The notes under the pieces were generated by a model. The model was not told the DNA's origin, did no database searches, and worked only from the letters and a program-made list of their open reading frames with translations. DNA of 52,984 nucleotides from Oryzibacter oryziterrae (lineage in GTDB: Bacteria > Pseudomonadota > Alphaproteobacteria > Rhizobiales > Pleomorphomonadaceae), in the NCBI RefSeq assembly GCF_021864535.1, contig NZ_JAKJIC010000026.1, positions 1-52,984 on the forward strand, written 5' to 3'. The position numbers and the translations under genes were made by a program. This document shows, piece after piece, positions 29,245 to 39,376 of this stretch (positions are counted from its first letter, which is position 1; the number at the start of each line of letters is the position of its first letter).

Positions 29245-31788
29245 ATGGACTGGGAAATGAACGCGCTGGGCACTCTCTGTCAGGAGCATTTGGGCGTTGG
29301 CGCGGCTGTCACCGCTTGGCAAGTTTCCCCGCTTGAGGCGTCGCCCTTTGCTGGAATTGCCCGTCCGGCTGAAGATCGTGTTGGTTACCGTTTCATCAAC
29401 GGATTTGTCGATGTCGGCAATCTGCCCTGTCGCGAAGCCTTCTGGGCAACCATGCAGGGACGGCCGGTCGCGCTGCGAACGGACTGGAGCGACGTCATGG
29501 CGCACCTGCCCGGTGCCAATCGTCGCGTTGAGTTCTCCACCTTCCGCCATACGCCGACCCATCTGGCGCGCTGGGCGCGGGCAACCTTCGATGCCGACGT
29601 GTCCGGGGTCCGCGCCTTCCGCCTGTCCACCTGCGGCGGTGTCCGCATCTGGGTCGATGGCGTCGAAGAGGTGCGCTTCGAGCCCTTCCAGCGCAATGTG
29701 GAATCAAGCCTCGATATCGCGCTGCCGCTGAAGGCCGGCGCGAACGAGGTGGTCGTCTTCATGGAGGAGATGGCCGAGCGCGACACCAACTGGTTCTTCG
29801 AACTGGTGCTGACGGGCGGTGCGCCCTTCGACGTCTTTCTGCCCATCGTCAGCGATCGTCGCGTGATGGCCGACCTGCAGGCGCTCGCCGCCTCGGTGCG
29901 CCCGGCCGAGGACGTGTTCACGCTGAAGGCCGCCGAACTCCTGTTCGAGACGGGGCCGAGCGTGCCGGTGGACGTCGAGGTCGTCGTCCGCAGCCATGGC
30001 CATGACCGGGCCGCGCTCCTGAAGCGCAAGCTGGTTCTCGCTCCCGGCGCCCGCAGCCTTGCCTTCGCCGAGCCGGGCAGCGTGGCCGACGGCTATCACG
30101 GCCTCGAACTCACCTTTTCCGCCGGTGGCCTCGACGTCGCCAGAGCCATCGACGCGGGCTTCCTGTCGTCGCTGGTGCCCGAGCGGGAAGGCGGCACGCT
30201 CGCCGAGCGCAAGGCGACCGCGCAGATCTTCATGGCCGATCACGGCGCGCCGCGCGCCGGCCGCCTGCTTGCCATGCTGGAGACCGGCCGGATTGACGCG
30301 GTCGCCTTCGAGGACATCCTTACCGACACGCTTGCGGCCATCAACAGCCGTGAGGACTGCTCCGACTTCGTGATGGTGCCGCTGCTCTGGCTGTGGCGGG
30401 CGCATGCCGAGCGGCTGTCGCCGGCTGACGCCGATCGCACCCGCTCCGCGATCCTGGGCTATCGCTACTGGGTCGACGAGCCCGGCAACGACGCCATGTG
30501 GTTCTGGAGCGAGAATCACGTGCTCTGTTTCCACGTGTCGCAATATCTCGCGGGCCGATTCCTGCCCGACGAGACCTTCTCCTGCTCGGGCCGCCTCGGC
30601 GCCGAACAGAGCGACCTGGCCCGCGTCCGCCTGCATCGCTGGTTCGACGCAGTAGAAGCGCACGGCTTCGTCGAATGGAACTCGGCCGCCTATTATCCCA
30701 TCGATTTCATCGGCCTGCTGGCGGTTGCCGAATGGGCGGAGCCCGACCTCGCCGGTCGCGCCACGCGCCTGCTCGACGGCCTGTTCCGCATGATCGCACT
30801 GCATACGCTCGGCGGCGTGCCGGCGGGATCGCAGGGCCGCGCCTATGACAAGGAACTGCGCGCCGGCCCGCTGACCGAACTCGCCCCCTTCGCCCGCGTC
30901 GCCTTCGGCACCGGCTGGCTGAACAACGGCGTCGCCGCCCTGCCCATGTTCTGCGCCGGCGCCTATGTGCCGCCCGAAGACGCCCTGGCCTTTGCCGACC
31001 TCGAGCCCGGTCGCGCCGTCGAGGCGCGCTATGTGCAGGGGCTCGATCATTTCGCCCGCCTCGTCGTCTACAAGACGGCCGCCGCCCAGCTGTCGACCGT
31101 GGTCGACCACGGCACCGGCACCAGGGGGCACCAGCAGCATGTGATGGACATCCGCCTCGTCGGCCATCCCATGGCGCGCCTGTGGGTCAACCATCCCGGC
31201 GAAGACGATCCCTTCGGCACCCAGCGCCCCTCCTATTGGGCCGGCAACGGCATCCTGCCGCGCGCCGCGCAATGTCTCGACGTGACGCTGCTGGTCTTTG
31301 ACGTGGCCGGTGCCCGCGTGCCCTGGACGCACGCCTATTTCGGCCGCGACGGCCTCGACGAGATCCGCCTGCAGGACGGCTGGCTGTTCGTCCGCTCCGC
31401 CGACGGCTATGGCGCATTGCATGCCGCCAACGGTCTCACCGAGGTTACCGAGGGGCCGATGGCCGGCCGCGAGCTGCGCTCGCCGGGCATGGTCAACGGC
31501 TGGGTCGCCGTGGTCGGCGACGGGCGCACCCCGGCCGATTTCGACGCCTTCATCCGCGAGGTCTCGGCGGCGACGGTCACCTTCGACGCCGACCGTCGCC
31601 GCCTGACGCTCAGGAACACTGCCGGACATACGCTCTGCCTCGACCATGCCGACGGACTGTCCGTCGACGGCGAGCCGCGTCCCTTCGTCCATTTCGATCC
31701 GGCACCGGCCGTCACCTATGACAGCGCCCGGACCGTCGCCACCACTCGCCGACCCATGTTCAGCCGCACCAGGAAGGATCTGCCGTGA
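29245..31788 (+). CDS. Unrecognised 847-aa protein, probably carbohydrate-active
   Basis: I do not recognise this family. No signal peptide or membrane segment is visible, so it is likely cytoplasmic. Residues about 90-190 look like a beta-sandwich of the type seen at the N-terminus of GH2 enzymes (RAFRLSTCGGVRIWVDGVEEV, then LKAGANEVVVFMEE). Residues about 320-600 are helix-rich with many aromatic and His residues (WFWSENHVLCFHVSQYLAG, EWNSAAYYPIDFIGLL), which suggests an alpha/alpha-toroid as in many lyases and glycosidases. The C-terminal 200 residues look beta-rich. The frame is open from 29146; I chose ATG 29245, with ATG 29257 as alternative, and neither has a good ribosome binding site. 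It overlaps the GH105 gene by one base. Confidence 0.75.
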   Translation: MDWEMNALGTLCQEHLGVGAAVTAWQVSPLEASPFAGIARPAEDRVGYRFINGFVDVGNLPCREAFWATMQGRPVALRTDWSDVMAHLPGANRRVEFSTFRHTPTHLARWARATFDADVSGVRAFRLSTCGGVRIWVDGVEEVRFEPFQRNVESSLDIALPLKAGANEVVVFMEEMAERDTNWFFELVLTGGAPFDVFLPIVSDRRVMADLQALAASVRPAEDVFTLKAAELLFETGPSVPVDVEVVVRSHGHDRAALLKRKLVLAPGARSLAFAEPGSVADGYHGLELTFSAGGLDVARAIDAGFLSSLVPEREGGTLAERKATAQIFMADHGAPRAGRLLAMLETGRIDAVAFEDILTDTLAAINSREDCSDFVMVPLLWLWRAHAERLSPADADRTRSAILGYRYWVDEPGNDAMWFWSENHVLCFHVSQYLAGRFLPDETFSCSGRLGAEQSDLARVRLHRWFDAVEAHGFVEWNSAAYYPIDFIGLLAVAEWAEPDLAGRATRLLDGLFRMIALHTLGGVPAGSQGRAYDKELRAGPLTELAPFARVAFGTGWLNNGVAALPMFCAGAYVPPEDALAFADLEPGRAVEARYVQGLDHFARLVVYKTAAAQLSTVVDHGTGTRGHQQHVMDIRLVGHPMARLWVNHPGEDDPFGTQRPSYWAGNGILPRAAQCLDVTLLVFDVAGARVPWTHAYFGRDGLDEIRLQDGWLFVRSADGYGALHAANGLTEVTEGPMAGRELRSPGMVNGWVAVVGDGRTPADFDAFIREVSAATVTFDADRRRLTLRNTAGHTLCLDHADGLSVDGEPRPFVHFDPAPAVTYDSARTVATTRRPMFSRTRKDLP

Positions 31789-32885
31789 TGAGCCACCGCA
31801 GCGAAGACATCGCCGAAGCCCTCGACCGGGTAGCGCTCGGAATGTGCCGGCTGAAGGGCATTCACGACGTCGGCGGCACCGACGGCGAGGTGCGCATCCA
31901 GTTCGACGAATGGGACTGGGAGGTCGGCGTCGGTCTCTACGGCCTGTTCCGTCAGGCCGTGCAGCGCCAGGACAAGGCGACCTTTGCCGCCCTGGAAGCC
32001 TGGTATGACTGGCAGATCGGCCGCGGCCTGCCGCCGCGCCAGATCAACTCCACCGCCCCCATGCTGCCGCTGGTCATGCTGCTTGACCATGTGGATCGCC
32101 CCGACTTCCGGGCGCTGGTCTGCGACTGGGCCCAGTGGCTGGTCACGTCCCTGCCCAAGACCGAGGACGGCGGCTTCCAGCATGTGGTCAAGGAGCGCCT
32201 GAACGAGGGCGAGTTGTGGGACGACACCCTGTTCATGGCCTGCCTGTTTCTTGCCCGCGCCGGCAAGATCACCGGGCGCCGCGACTGGGTCGACGAGGCG
32301 GTCTACCAGTTCCTGCTGCACGCCCGCTATCTGTCCAATCCGGCGACGGGCCTGTGGTATCACGGCTGGACCTTCCTTGGCCGGCACAATTTCGCCCGCG
32401 CCTTCTGGGCGCGCGGCAATGCCTGGATCACCGTGGCGATCCCCGAACTGCTCGATCTCGTTCCCGAGATCGCCGGCGCCGATCGCCGTTTCCTGATCTC
32501 GGTGCTGACCTCGCAGGTTGCGGCGCTGAAGCGCCTGCAGCGCGACGACGGCATGTGGACCACGCTGCTCGATGATCCCGCCTCGCCGATCGAGGCTTCG
32601 GCGACCGCCGGATTTGCCTATGGCATCCTGCGCGGCATCGATGCCGGCGTGCTGTCGCCCGACGATCGCCATCACGCCGACCGGGCGCTCGCGGCCGTTC
32701 TGGCCCGCATCGATCCCGACGGCATCGTGCTGGATGTCTCGGACGGCACGCCCATGGGCCATGACCTCGATTTCTACCGCCGCATCGGCAACGTGGCCGC
32801 CCCCTACGGGCAGGCCCTGGTGATCCTGCTACTCGCCGAAGTGTTGCGTGGTCTTGGTCGGAAGGTGACATCCGCGGTGGCATGA
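31788..32885 (+). CDS. GH105-type unsaturated uronyl hydrolase
   Basis: A 365-aa protein of the GH88/GH105 group, which removes the 4,5-unsaturated uronic acid left at the non-reducing end by polysaccharide lyases. Family motifs seen: GELWDDTLFMACLFLARAG, with the key acidic pair D145/D146, NPATGLWYHGWT and NFARAFWARGNAWI. The alpha/alpha-barrel pattern and lack of a signal peptide fit cytoplasmic YteR-type rhamnogalacturonyl hydrolases. ATG 31788 overlaps the preceding stop (TGATG) and has AGGAAGGA 9 bases upstream; GTG 31785 is less likely. The exact disaccharide (galacturonyl-rhamnose or a glucuronyl one) is not fixed. Confidence 0.85.
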   Translation: MSHRSEDIAEALDRVALGMCRLKGIHDVGGTDGEVRIQFDEWDWEVGVGLYGLFRQAVQRQDKATFAALEAWYDWQIGRGLPPRQINSTAPMLPLVMLLDHVDRPDFRALVCDWAQWLVTSLPKTEDGGFQHVVKERLNEGELWDDTLFMACLFLARAGKITGRRDWVDEAVYQFLLHARYLSNPATGLWYHGWTFLGRHNFARAFWARGNAWITVAIPELLDLVPEIAGADRRFLISVLTSQVAALKRLQRDDGMWTTLLDDPASPIEASATAGFAYGILRGIDAGVLSPDDRHHADRALAAVLARIDPDGIVLDVSDGTPMGHDLDFYRRIGNVAAPYGQALVILLLAEVLRGLGRKVTSAVA

Positions 32886-32903
32886 TCGGGGGATCATGCC
32901 ACC
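32876..32903 (+). terminator. Hairpin overlapping the GH105 stop codon
   Basis: A perfect 12-bp inverted repeat (32876-32887 with 32892-32903), loop GGGG. The stop codon (32883-32885) is inside the left arm. A long T-rich stretch begins about 15 bases downstream. It may end part of the transcripts before the transporter genes or protect the 3' end of the upstream mRNA. Confidence 0.6.
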
Positions 32904-33203
32904 TGTGATGAAAAACTTTTCTTATTGCTTTTTTTTGAGTTGAGAGATCATATAGCCAGGAATTGAGGATAAAGCTCGGTATATCAGGATTTTTTCTAGA
33001 AAAATTTTCATGAAATCCTCCTGTAGATCTGAAATTCTACCGAGTCATGAAATATTTTTTATTGATATTGGACGGCGGTTCGAGTGAGGAAATCTCGACC
33101 TGTGGCTGTCCGAGGGTGAGGAAAGCGGGGGTGTCTTCACGAGGGGGCATCGCCGGGAGAAACGCGGGGATCCCGCCGGGAGACCCTTTTGGAGGAACAG
33201 GTC
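32904..33203 (+). promoter_or_regulatory. AT-rich region before the ABC transporter
   Basis: About 300 bp without a gene. It holds the 16-bp perfect palindrome TTTTTTCTAGAAAAAA at 32990-33005 and a AAATATTT-core element at 33051-33060 similar to the AT palindromes before the 847-aa gene. It could carry a second promoter for the transporter genes. No clear -35/-10 pair is seen. Confidence 0.5.
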
Positions 33204-35111
33204 ATGTCGAGAATTGGCATTCTGAAAACCGCCCTGATCGCGCTTGCCGCGACGACGGCTCTGCCGGTCGTTGCCTATGCGTTCCAGGAAGCTCCGATGC
33301 TTGCGGACGAAGTGAAGGCCGGCAAGTTGCCGCCGGTTGACCAGCGTCTGCCCAAGAATCCGCCCGTGCTGGCTGGCGAGACCGTCGGCACCTATGGTGG
33401 CACCTGGCACCGCGCCTACAAGGGTCCTGGCGACCGTTGGGGTCCGACCAAGCTGATCGAAGAGCGCGTCGTCAAGTTCCAGCAGGACAAGGACGGCAAG
33501 CTGAGCCTGATGCCCGGCTATATCGAGAATTACTCGGTGAACGCCGACGCGACCGAATTCACCTTCACGCTGCTGGACGGCCTCAAGTGGTCGGACGGTG
33601 TGCCGGTGACCACCGACGACGTGAAGTTCTGGTATGAGGACGTGTTCACCAATCCGGACGTGGTGCCGACCATCGACACCATCTACGCGCCGGGCGGCAA
33701 GCACCTCGAAGTCGAGATCGTCGACGCGCGCACCTTCAAGGTCAAGTTCGCGACCCCCTATATCTACTTCCTGGACATCCTGGCCAAGGACTCCACCGGC
33801 GAGCCGAGCCTCGACCGCGCGTCCTTCATCATGCCGGCCCACTATCTCAAGAACTTCCTGCCCAAGTATTCCAAGGCCGAGGACCTGGACAAGGTCGTTG
33901 CCGCCAAGGGCGTGAAGAAGTGGCAGGACCTGTGGGGCTCCAAGGGCCCGATCACGGCCTGGAACCAGAATCCGGACCTGCCGGTGATCACCGCCTACAA
34001 GATCACCGTGCCGCCGCCGGCCGACGTCATGGTCATGGAGCGCAACCCCTACTACTGGCGCGTCGACAGCGCCGGCAACCAGCTGCCCTATATCGATCAC
34101 ATCGAGCACAAGCTGTTCGACAATCCCGAGACGTTCAACCTGATGATCGTCCAGGGCCAGATCGACATGCAGCAGCGCTATGTCCAGACCGGCGACTTCA
34201 CCTTCCTCAAGGAAAACGAGGAGAAGGGTGGCTACAAGGTTCTGAAGTGGGTCAACGCCGAGACGTGGTCGATCGTTCCGAACTACAACGTCAAGGATGC
34301 CGGCATCGCCAAGCTCCTCGGCGACATCAAGATCCGCGAAGCGCTCTCGATCGGCATCGATCGCGACACCATCAACGAGCTCGGCTTTGCCGGTCTCGGC
34401 GAGGGGCGCCAGGCCGCTCCGGTGACCGGTTCGCCCTATTTCAATGCGGACCTCGAAAAGCACTGGGCCGAGTATGACGCCGACAAGGCCAACAAGCTGC
34501 TCGACGAAGCCGGCCTCGACAAGAAGGACGCCGACGGCTTCCGCCTCGGTCCGGACGGCAAGCGCGTGACCTTCGTGGTCGAATATGCCGAAAACGGCAT
34601 GGCCAACGTGCTCGAGCTGATCCGTACCAACTGGAAGGACATCGGCATCGAACTGCAGCCGCGTCTCATCGACCGCACCGCCTTCGATGCGAACCGCGAC
34701 AACAACGACTTCGTGATGCAGTTCACCAGCTTCGACCGCCTGTCGGACGTTCCGTCCGACCCGCGCCTGATGCTCGGCAACGACGGCTTCGCCCAGCAGT
34801 ATTACGTCTGGTACCAGACCCATGGCGAAAAGGGCATCGAGCCGCCGAAGGACGACGCGATCCGCACCTCCTGGGCTGACTGGGAAAAGGCCTCGACTGC
34901 TGCGACCCGTGAGGCGGCCGACGCGGCCACCAACGACATGATCGCCAACTTCGTCAACAACGGCTGGGTGATCGGCGTTGTCGGCGAGACGCCGGCGCTC
35001 GCGGTGGTGTCGGCCAAGGTCCACAATGTGCGTGACGGTCTCACCAATGACGACGTGACGCGCGGCGAAGGCCTCGCCTATCCGGCGCAGATCTGGATGG
35101 ACCAGAAGTAA
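33204..35111 (+). CDS. ABC transporter substrate-binding protein, family 5
   Basis: A periplasmic binding protein of the peptide/oligosaccharide class (SBP_bac_5). The 635-aa product has a signal peptide (LKTALIALAATTALPVVAYA, cleavage near residue 26) and the family opening FTFTLLDGLKWSDGVPVTTDDV, with the domain LGDIKIREALSIGIDRDTIN. It is about 100 residues longer than OppA-type proteins, as seen in oligosaccharide-binding members. ATG 33204 has GGAGG 8 bases upstream, which settles the start against 33189. With the hydrolases around it, an oligosaccharide ligand is inferred. First gene of the importer. Confidence 0.9.
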   Translation: MSRIGILKTALIALAATTALPVVAYAFQEAPMLADEVKAGKLPPVDQRLPKNPPVLAGETVGTYGGTWHRAYKGPGDRWGPTKLIEERVVKFQQDKDGKLSLMPGYIENYSVNADATEFTFTLLDGLKWSDGVPVTTDDVKFWYEDVFTNPDVVPTIDTIYAPGGKHLEVEIVDARTFKVKFATPYIYFLDILAKDSTGEPSLDRASFIMPAHYLKNFLPKYSKAEDLDKVVAAKGVKKWQDLWGSKGPITAWNQNPDLPVITAYKITVPPPADVMVMERNPYYWRVDSAGNQLPYIDHIEHKLFDNPETFNLMIVQGQIDMQQRYVQTGDFTFLKENEEKGGYKVLKWVNAETWSIVPNYNVKDAGIAKLLGDIKIREALSIGIDRDTINELGFAGLGEGRQAAPVTGSPYFNADLEKHWAEYDADKANKLLDEAGLDKKDADGFRLGPDGKRVTFVVEYAENGMANVLELIRTNWKDIGIELQPRLIDRTAFDANRDNNDFVMQFTSFDRLSDVPSDPRLMLGNDGFAQQYYVWYQTHGEKGIEPPKDDAIRTSWADWEKASTAATREAADAATNDMIANFVNNGWVIGVVGETPALAVVSAKVHNVRDGLTNDDVTRGEGLAYPAQIWMDQK

Positions 35112-35198
35112 CAACAGGTCGCGGGCGGCGGCCGAACAGGGCCGCCGCCCCGATTCCCGGCCGATTTCAAGACAATAACAACACCGGGAGGATGACCG

Positions 35199-36185
35199 AT
35201 GGTCGGCTTCATCATCAGACGCATTGCCTGGGCGATTCCGACCCTGGCTTTCGTCTCCTTCATCGCCTTCTTCATCATTCAGCTTCCGCCGGGCGACTAT
35301 GTCACCGCCTATGCGGCGCAGCTCAAGCACAGCGGCGAGTATCTCTCGCCCGATCAGGAAGAGCTGCTGCGCCAGCAATTCGGCCTCGATCAGCCGATTT
35401 TCATCCAGTATCTCGACTGGATCGGCAACATTCTCCTGCACGGGGATTTCGGCCGCTCGCTGGAATGGAACGCCAACGTGTCCGATCTCATCTGGGATCG
35501 CCTCGGGCTGACGCTGGCCATCTCCACCTTGTCGATGATCTTCACCTGGGCGATCGCCATTCCCATCGGCGTCTACTCGGCCACGCGGCAGTATTCCTTC
35601 TTCGACTATGTCTTCACCATCTTCGGCTTCGTCGGCAAGGGCATTCCCGAGTTCATGCTGGCGCTGGTGCTGATGTGGCTGGGCTTTGTCTATTTCAACT
35701 TCGACGTCGGCGGCCTGTTCTCGGCTGAGTATGCGACGGCCCCCTGGTCCTATGACCGGGTGATCGACATGCTCAAGCATCTGTGGGTGCCGGTCGTCGT
35801 GCTGGCCACCGGGGGCGCCGCCGGTCTCATCCGCGTCATGCGCGCCAACATGCTGGACGAAATGGGCAAGCCCTATGTGGAGACCGCCTATGCCCAGGGT
35901 CTCAGCGAACGGCAGGTGATCTGGCACTATCCGGTCCGCGTGGCGCTGAACCCCTTCATCTCCACGGTCGGCTGGGCCCTGCCGGCGCTGTTCTCCGGCG
36001 ACATCATCGCCGCCGTGGTGCTGAACCTGCCGACCACCGGCCCGCTGCTGCTGAAGGCCCTGCAGATGCAGGACATGTATCTGGCCGGCAGCTTCATCCT
36101 CATCCTGAGCGTGTTCACCGTTGTCGGCACGCTTCTCTCCGACATCCTGCTTGCGTGGTCCGACCCGCGCATCCGCTACGGTTGA
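35199..36185 (+). CDS. ABC transporter permease, OppB/DppB type
   Basis: A 328-aa inner-membrane permease. It begins with a transmembrane helix (RRIAWAIPTLAFVSFIAFFII) and the OppB-type LPPGDYVTAY, and has about six helices. The EAA-type cytoplasmic loop is present: VMRANMLDEMGKPYVETAYA followed by QGLSERQVIWHYPVRVALN. ATG 35199 has GGGAGG 8 bases upstream. It pairs with the next permease. Confidence 0.93.
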   Translation: MVGFIIRRIAWAIPTLAFVSFIAFFIIQLPPGDYVTAYAAQLKHSGEYLSPDQEELLRQQFGLDQPIFIQYLDWIGNILLHGDFGRSLEWNANVSDLIWDRLGLTLAISTLSMIFTWAIAIPIGVYSATRQYSFFDYVFTIFGFVGKGIPEFMLALVLMWLGFVYFNFDVGGLFSAEYATAPWSYDRVIDMLKHLWVPVVVLATGGAAGLIRVMRANMLDEMGKPYVETAYAQGLSERQVIWHYPVRVALNPFISTVGWALPALFSGDIIAAVVLNLPTTGPLLLKALQMQDMYLAGSFILILSVFTVVGTLLSDILLAWSDPRIRYG

Positions 36186-36190
36186 TCCCC

Positions 36191-37318
36191 ATGAGCACCC
36201 TTGCATCGACCGCGCCCGAGGACGTCAGACAGGAAGAGCGGCTTTACACCGCCAAGCCCTGGACGCTGATCTGGTGGCGCTTCCGCAAGCACAAGCTGGC
36301 CGTGGCCTCGCTTGTCCTTCTGATCCTGTCCTACAGCGGCGCCCTCTTCGCCGACTTCGTCTCGCCCTATCGCCCCTTCGACATCGAGAAGCTGCAGACT
36401 TTCGTGCCGCCGCAAAGCGTGCACCTGTTCAGCGCCAACGGCTTCGAAGGCCCCTTCGTCTACGGCCTGAAGCGCTCGCGCGATCCGGATACGGCCCGCG
36501 TGATCTATGCCACCGACGAGACCAGGATCATCCCGGTGCGCTTCTTCGTCGAAGGCCCCGAATATGATTTCCTCGGCCTGATCCCGACCAAGCTGCACCT
36601 GTTCGGCCTCGACGATCCCAAGCAGAAGCTCAACCTTCTGGGCACCGACGCCCTTGGCCGCGACCTGTTCACCCGCCTCATGTACGGCGCGCGAGTGACG
36701 CTGTCGGCCGGCCTCGTCGGCGTCAGCTTCTCCTTCCTGCTCGGCCTCGGTCTCGGCGCCATCTCCGGTTATTACGGCGGCATGCTGGACACCTCGATCC
36801 AGCGGTTGATGGAGTTCATCCGCTCGATCCCGACCATCCCCTTGTGGATGGGCCTTGCTGCCGCCGTGCCTATCGCCTGGGATCCGCTCTATGTCTACGT
36901 GCTGATCACGGTGATCCTCTCGCTGATCGGCTGGACCTATCTGGCGCGCGTGGTGCGCGGGCGCTTCCTTGCCTTGCGCAACGAGGATTACGTGATGGCG
37001 GCCCGCCTGTCGGGGGCTTCCGAATTCCGCATCATCACCAAGCACATGCTGCCGGCGATGACCTCCTACATCATCGCCGCCCTGACGCTGGCCGTGCCCG
37101 AGATGATCCTCGGCGAGACGGCGCTGAGCTTCCTCGGCCTCGGCCTCCGGCCGCCGGTCGTCAGCTGGGGCGTGCTGCTGCAGGACGCGCAAAACCTTCG
37201 TTCCATCGCGCTCGCTCCCTGGCTGCTGCTGCCGGGCGTGGCCGTGGTCATCATCGTTCTGGCCTTCAATTTCCTTGGCGACGGCCTCAGAGACGCGGCG
37301 GATCCCTATGGCCGGTGA
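36191..37318 (+). CDS. ABC transporter permease, OppC/DppC type
   Basis: A 375-aa permease with an N-terminal helix (LAVASLVLLILSYSGALFADF), then a periplasmic loop of about 100 residues that is longer than in peptide permeases, the OppC motif LLGTDALGRDLFTRLMYGARVTL, and the EAA loop VMAARLSGASEFRIITKHML. The C-terminus has LSFLGLGLRPPVVSWGVLL, typical of the family. The start is 5 bases after the previous stop; the longer frame from 35783 lies inside the first permease and is rejected. It overlaps the next gene by 11 bases. Confidence 0.93.
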   Translation: MSTLASTAPEDVRQEERLYTAKPWTLIWWRFRKHKLAVASLVLLILSYSGALFADFVSPYRPFDIEKLQTFVPPQSVHLFSANGFEGPFVYGLKRSRDPDTARVIYATDETRIIPVRFFVEGPEYDFLGLIPTKLHLFGLDDPKQKLNLLGTDALGRDLFTRLMYGARVTLSAGLVGVSFSFLLGLGLGAISGYYGGMLDTSIQRLMEFIRSIPTIPLWMGLAAAVPIAWDPLYVYVLITVILSLIGWTYLARVVRGRFLALRNEDYVMAARLSGASEFRIITKHMLPAMTSYIIAALTLAVPEMILGETALSFLGLGLRPPVVSWGVLLQDAQNLRSIALAPWLLLPGVAVVIIVLAFNFLGDGLRDAADPYGR

Positions 37319-38344
37319 AACCCTCCCTCCCATGCCGCCCGAGCGGCTCATCGAACTCAACGACGTCGCGGTGCATTTTTCCCTGCGCGAAGGTCTGGTG
37401 CGCGCCGTCAACGGCGTCTCCTACCACGTGAACAAGGGCGAGGTGCTCGGGGTCGTCGGCGAAAGCGGATCGGGCAAGTCGGTGACGGTGCGCTCCATCA
37501 TGCGCCTGCAGCCGAAGACGGCCCTCGACGCCGGCGGCGCCATCCGCTTCCGCCTGCCCGACGGCTCGGTGACCGAACTCAACCGTCTGCCGCGCGACGG
37601 ACGCGAGATCCGCTCCATCCGTGGCCGCCACATCGGCATGGTGTTCCAGGAGCCGATGACGGCGCTGTCGCCGGTGCACAGCATCGGCACCCAGATCGCC
37701 CGCACCTACCAGCTGCACACCGGCGCCAGCAAGGAAGCGGCCCGCAACCGTGCCATCGATCTGCTGGCCCGCGTGCAGATGCCGCGCCCCAGGGAAATGG
37801 TCGACGTCTACCCCCATCAGCTCTCCGGCGGCATGCGCCAGCGGGCGATGATCGCGCTGGCGCTGACCTGCGAGCCGTCGCTGCTGATCGCCGACGAGCC
37901 GACCACGGCCCTCGACGTGACGACGGAAGCGCAGATCCTCGACCTGTTGCGCTCGCTGCAGGCCGAGTTCGGCATGGCCATCATCTTCATCACCCATAAT
38001 TTCGGCGTGGTCGCCGACATCGCCGACCGCGTGGCGGTGATGTATCTCGGCCGCGTCGCCGAGACGGGCACGGTGGACCAGATCTTCTACCATCCCAAGC
38101 ACCCCTATACCCGGGCGCTGCTGCAATCGATCCCGCGCCTCGGCCAGAAGCGCGTGCATCGGCTGAAGACCATTCCGGGCATGGTGCCCGATCCCTTCAA
38201 CATCCCCGCGGGTTGCGTCTTCCATCCGCGCTGCGAGCACGCCGTTGCCGGTCGCTGCGACGTGGCCGAGCCCGCTTCCCGGACCTTTGACGGTGGCCAG
38301 ATCGCCCGCTGCCACCTCGCCGACAGCCTGCCGGAGCTCGTGTC

Positions 38345-38348
<4 letters not shown>
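37308..38348 (+). CDS. ABC transporter ATP-binding protein, OppD type
   Basis: A 346-aa ATPase. Walker A is [15 protein letters not shown] (about residue 55), the signature is [17 protein letters not shown], Walker B is [18 protein letters not shown], and the H-loop is [14 protein letters not shown]. The C-terminal oligopeptide/dipeptide transporter domain has [15 protein letters not shown] 37308 overlaps the permease stop; an ATG at 37332 is possible. Works with the OppF-type gene that follows. Confidence 0.94.

Positions 38349-39372
<1,024 letters not shown>

Positions 39373-39376
<4 letters not shown>

Noticed and set aside
29704-31692. 662-codon open frame on the minus strand opposite the 847-aa gene
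   Set aside because: Since the plus-strand product is unrecognised this was weighed seriously, but the plus frame is coupled to GH105, has a promoter and a globular composition, while the minus frame has the typical antisense composition.
33045-36206. 1053-codon open frame on the minus strand opposite the ABC transporter genes
   Set aside because: It mirrors the codon phase of well-supported plus-strand genes, is rich in Arg, Gly, His, Asp and Val as antisense frames of GC-rich genes are, and shows no family motif.
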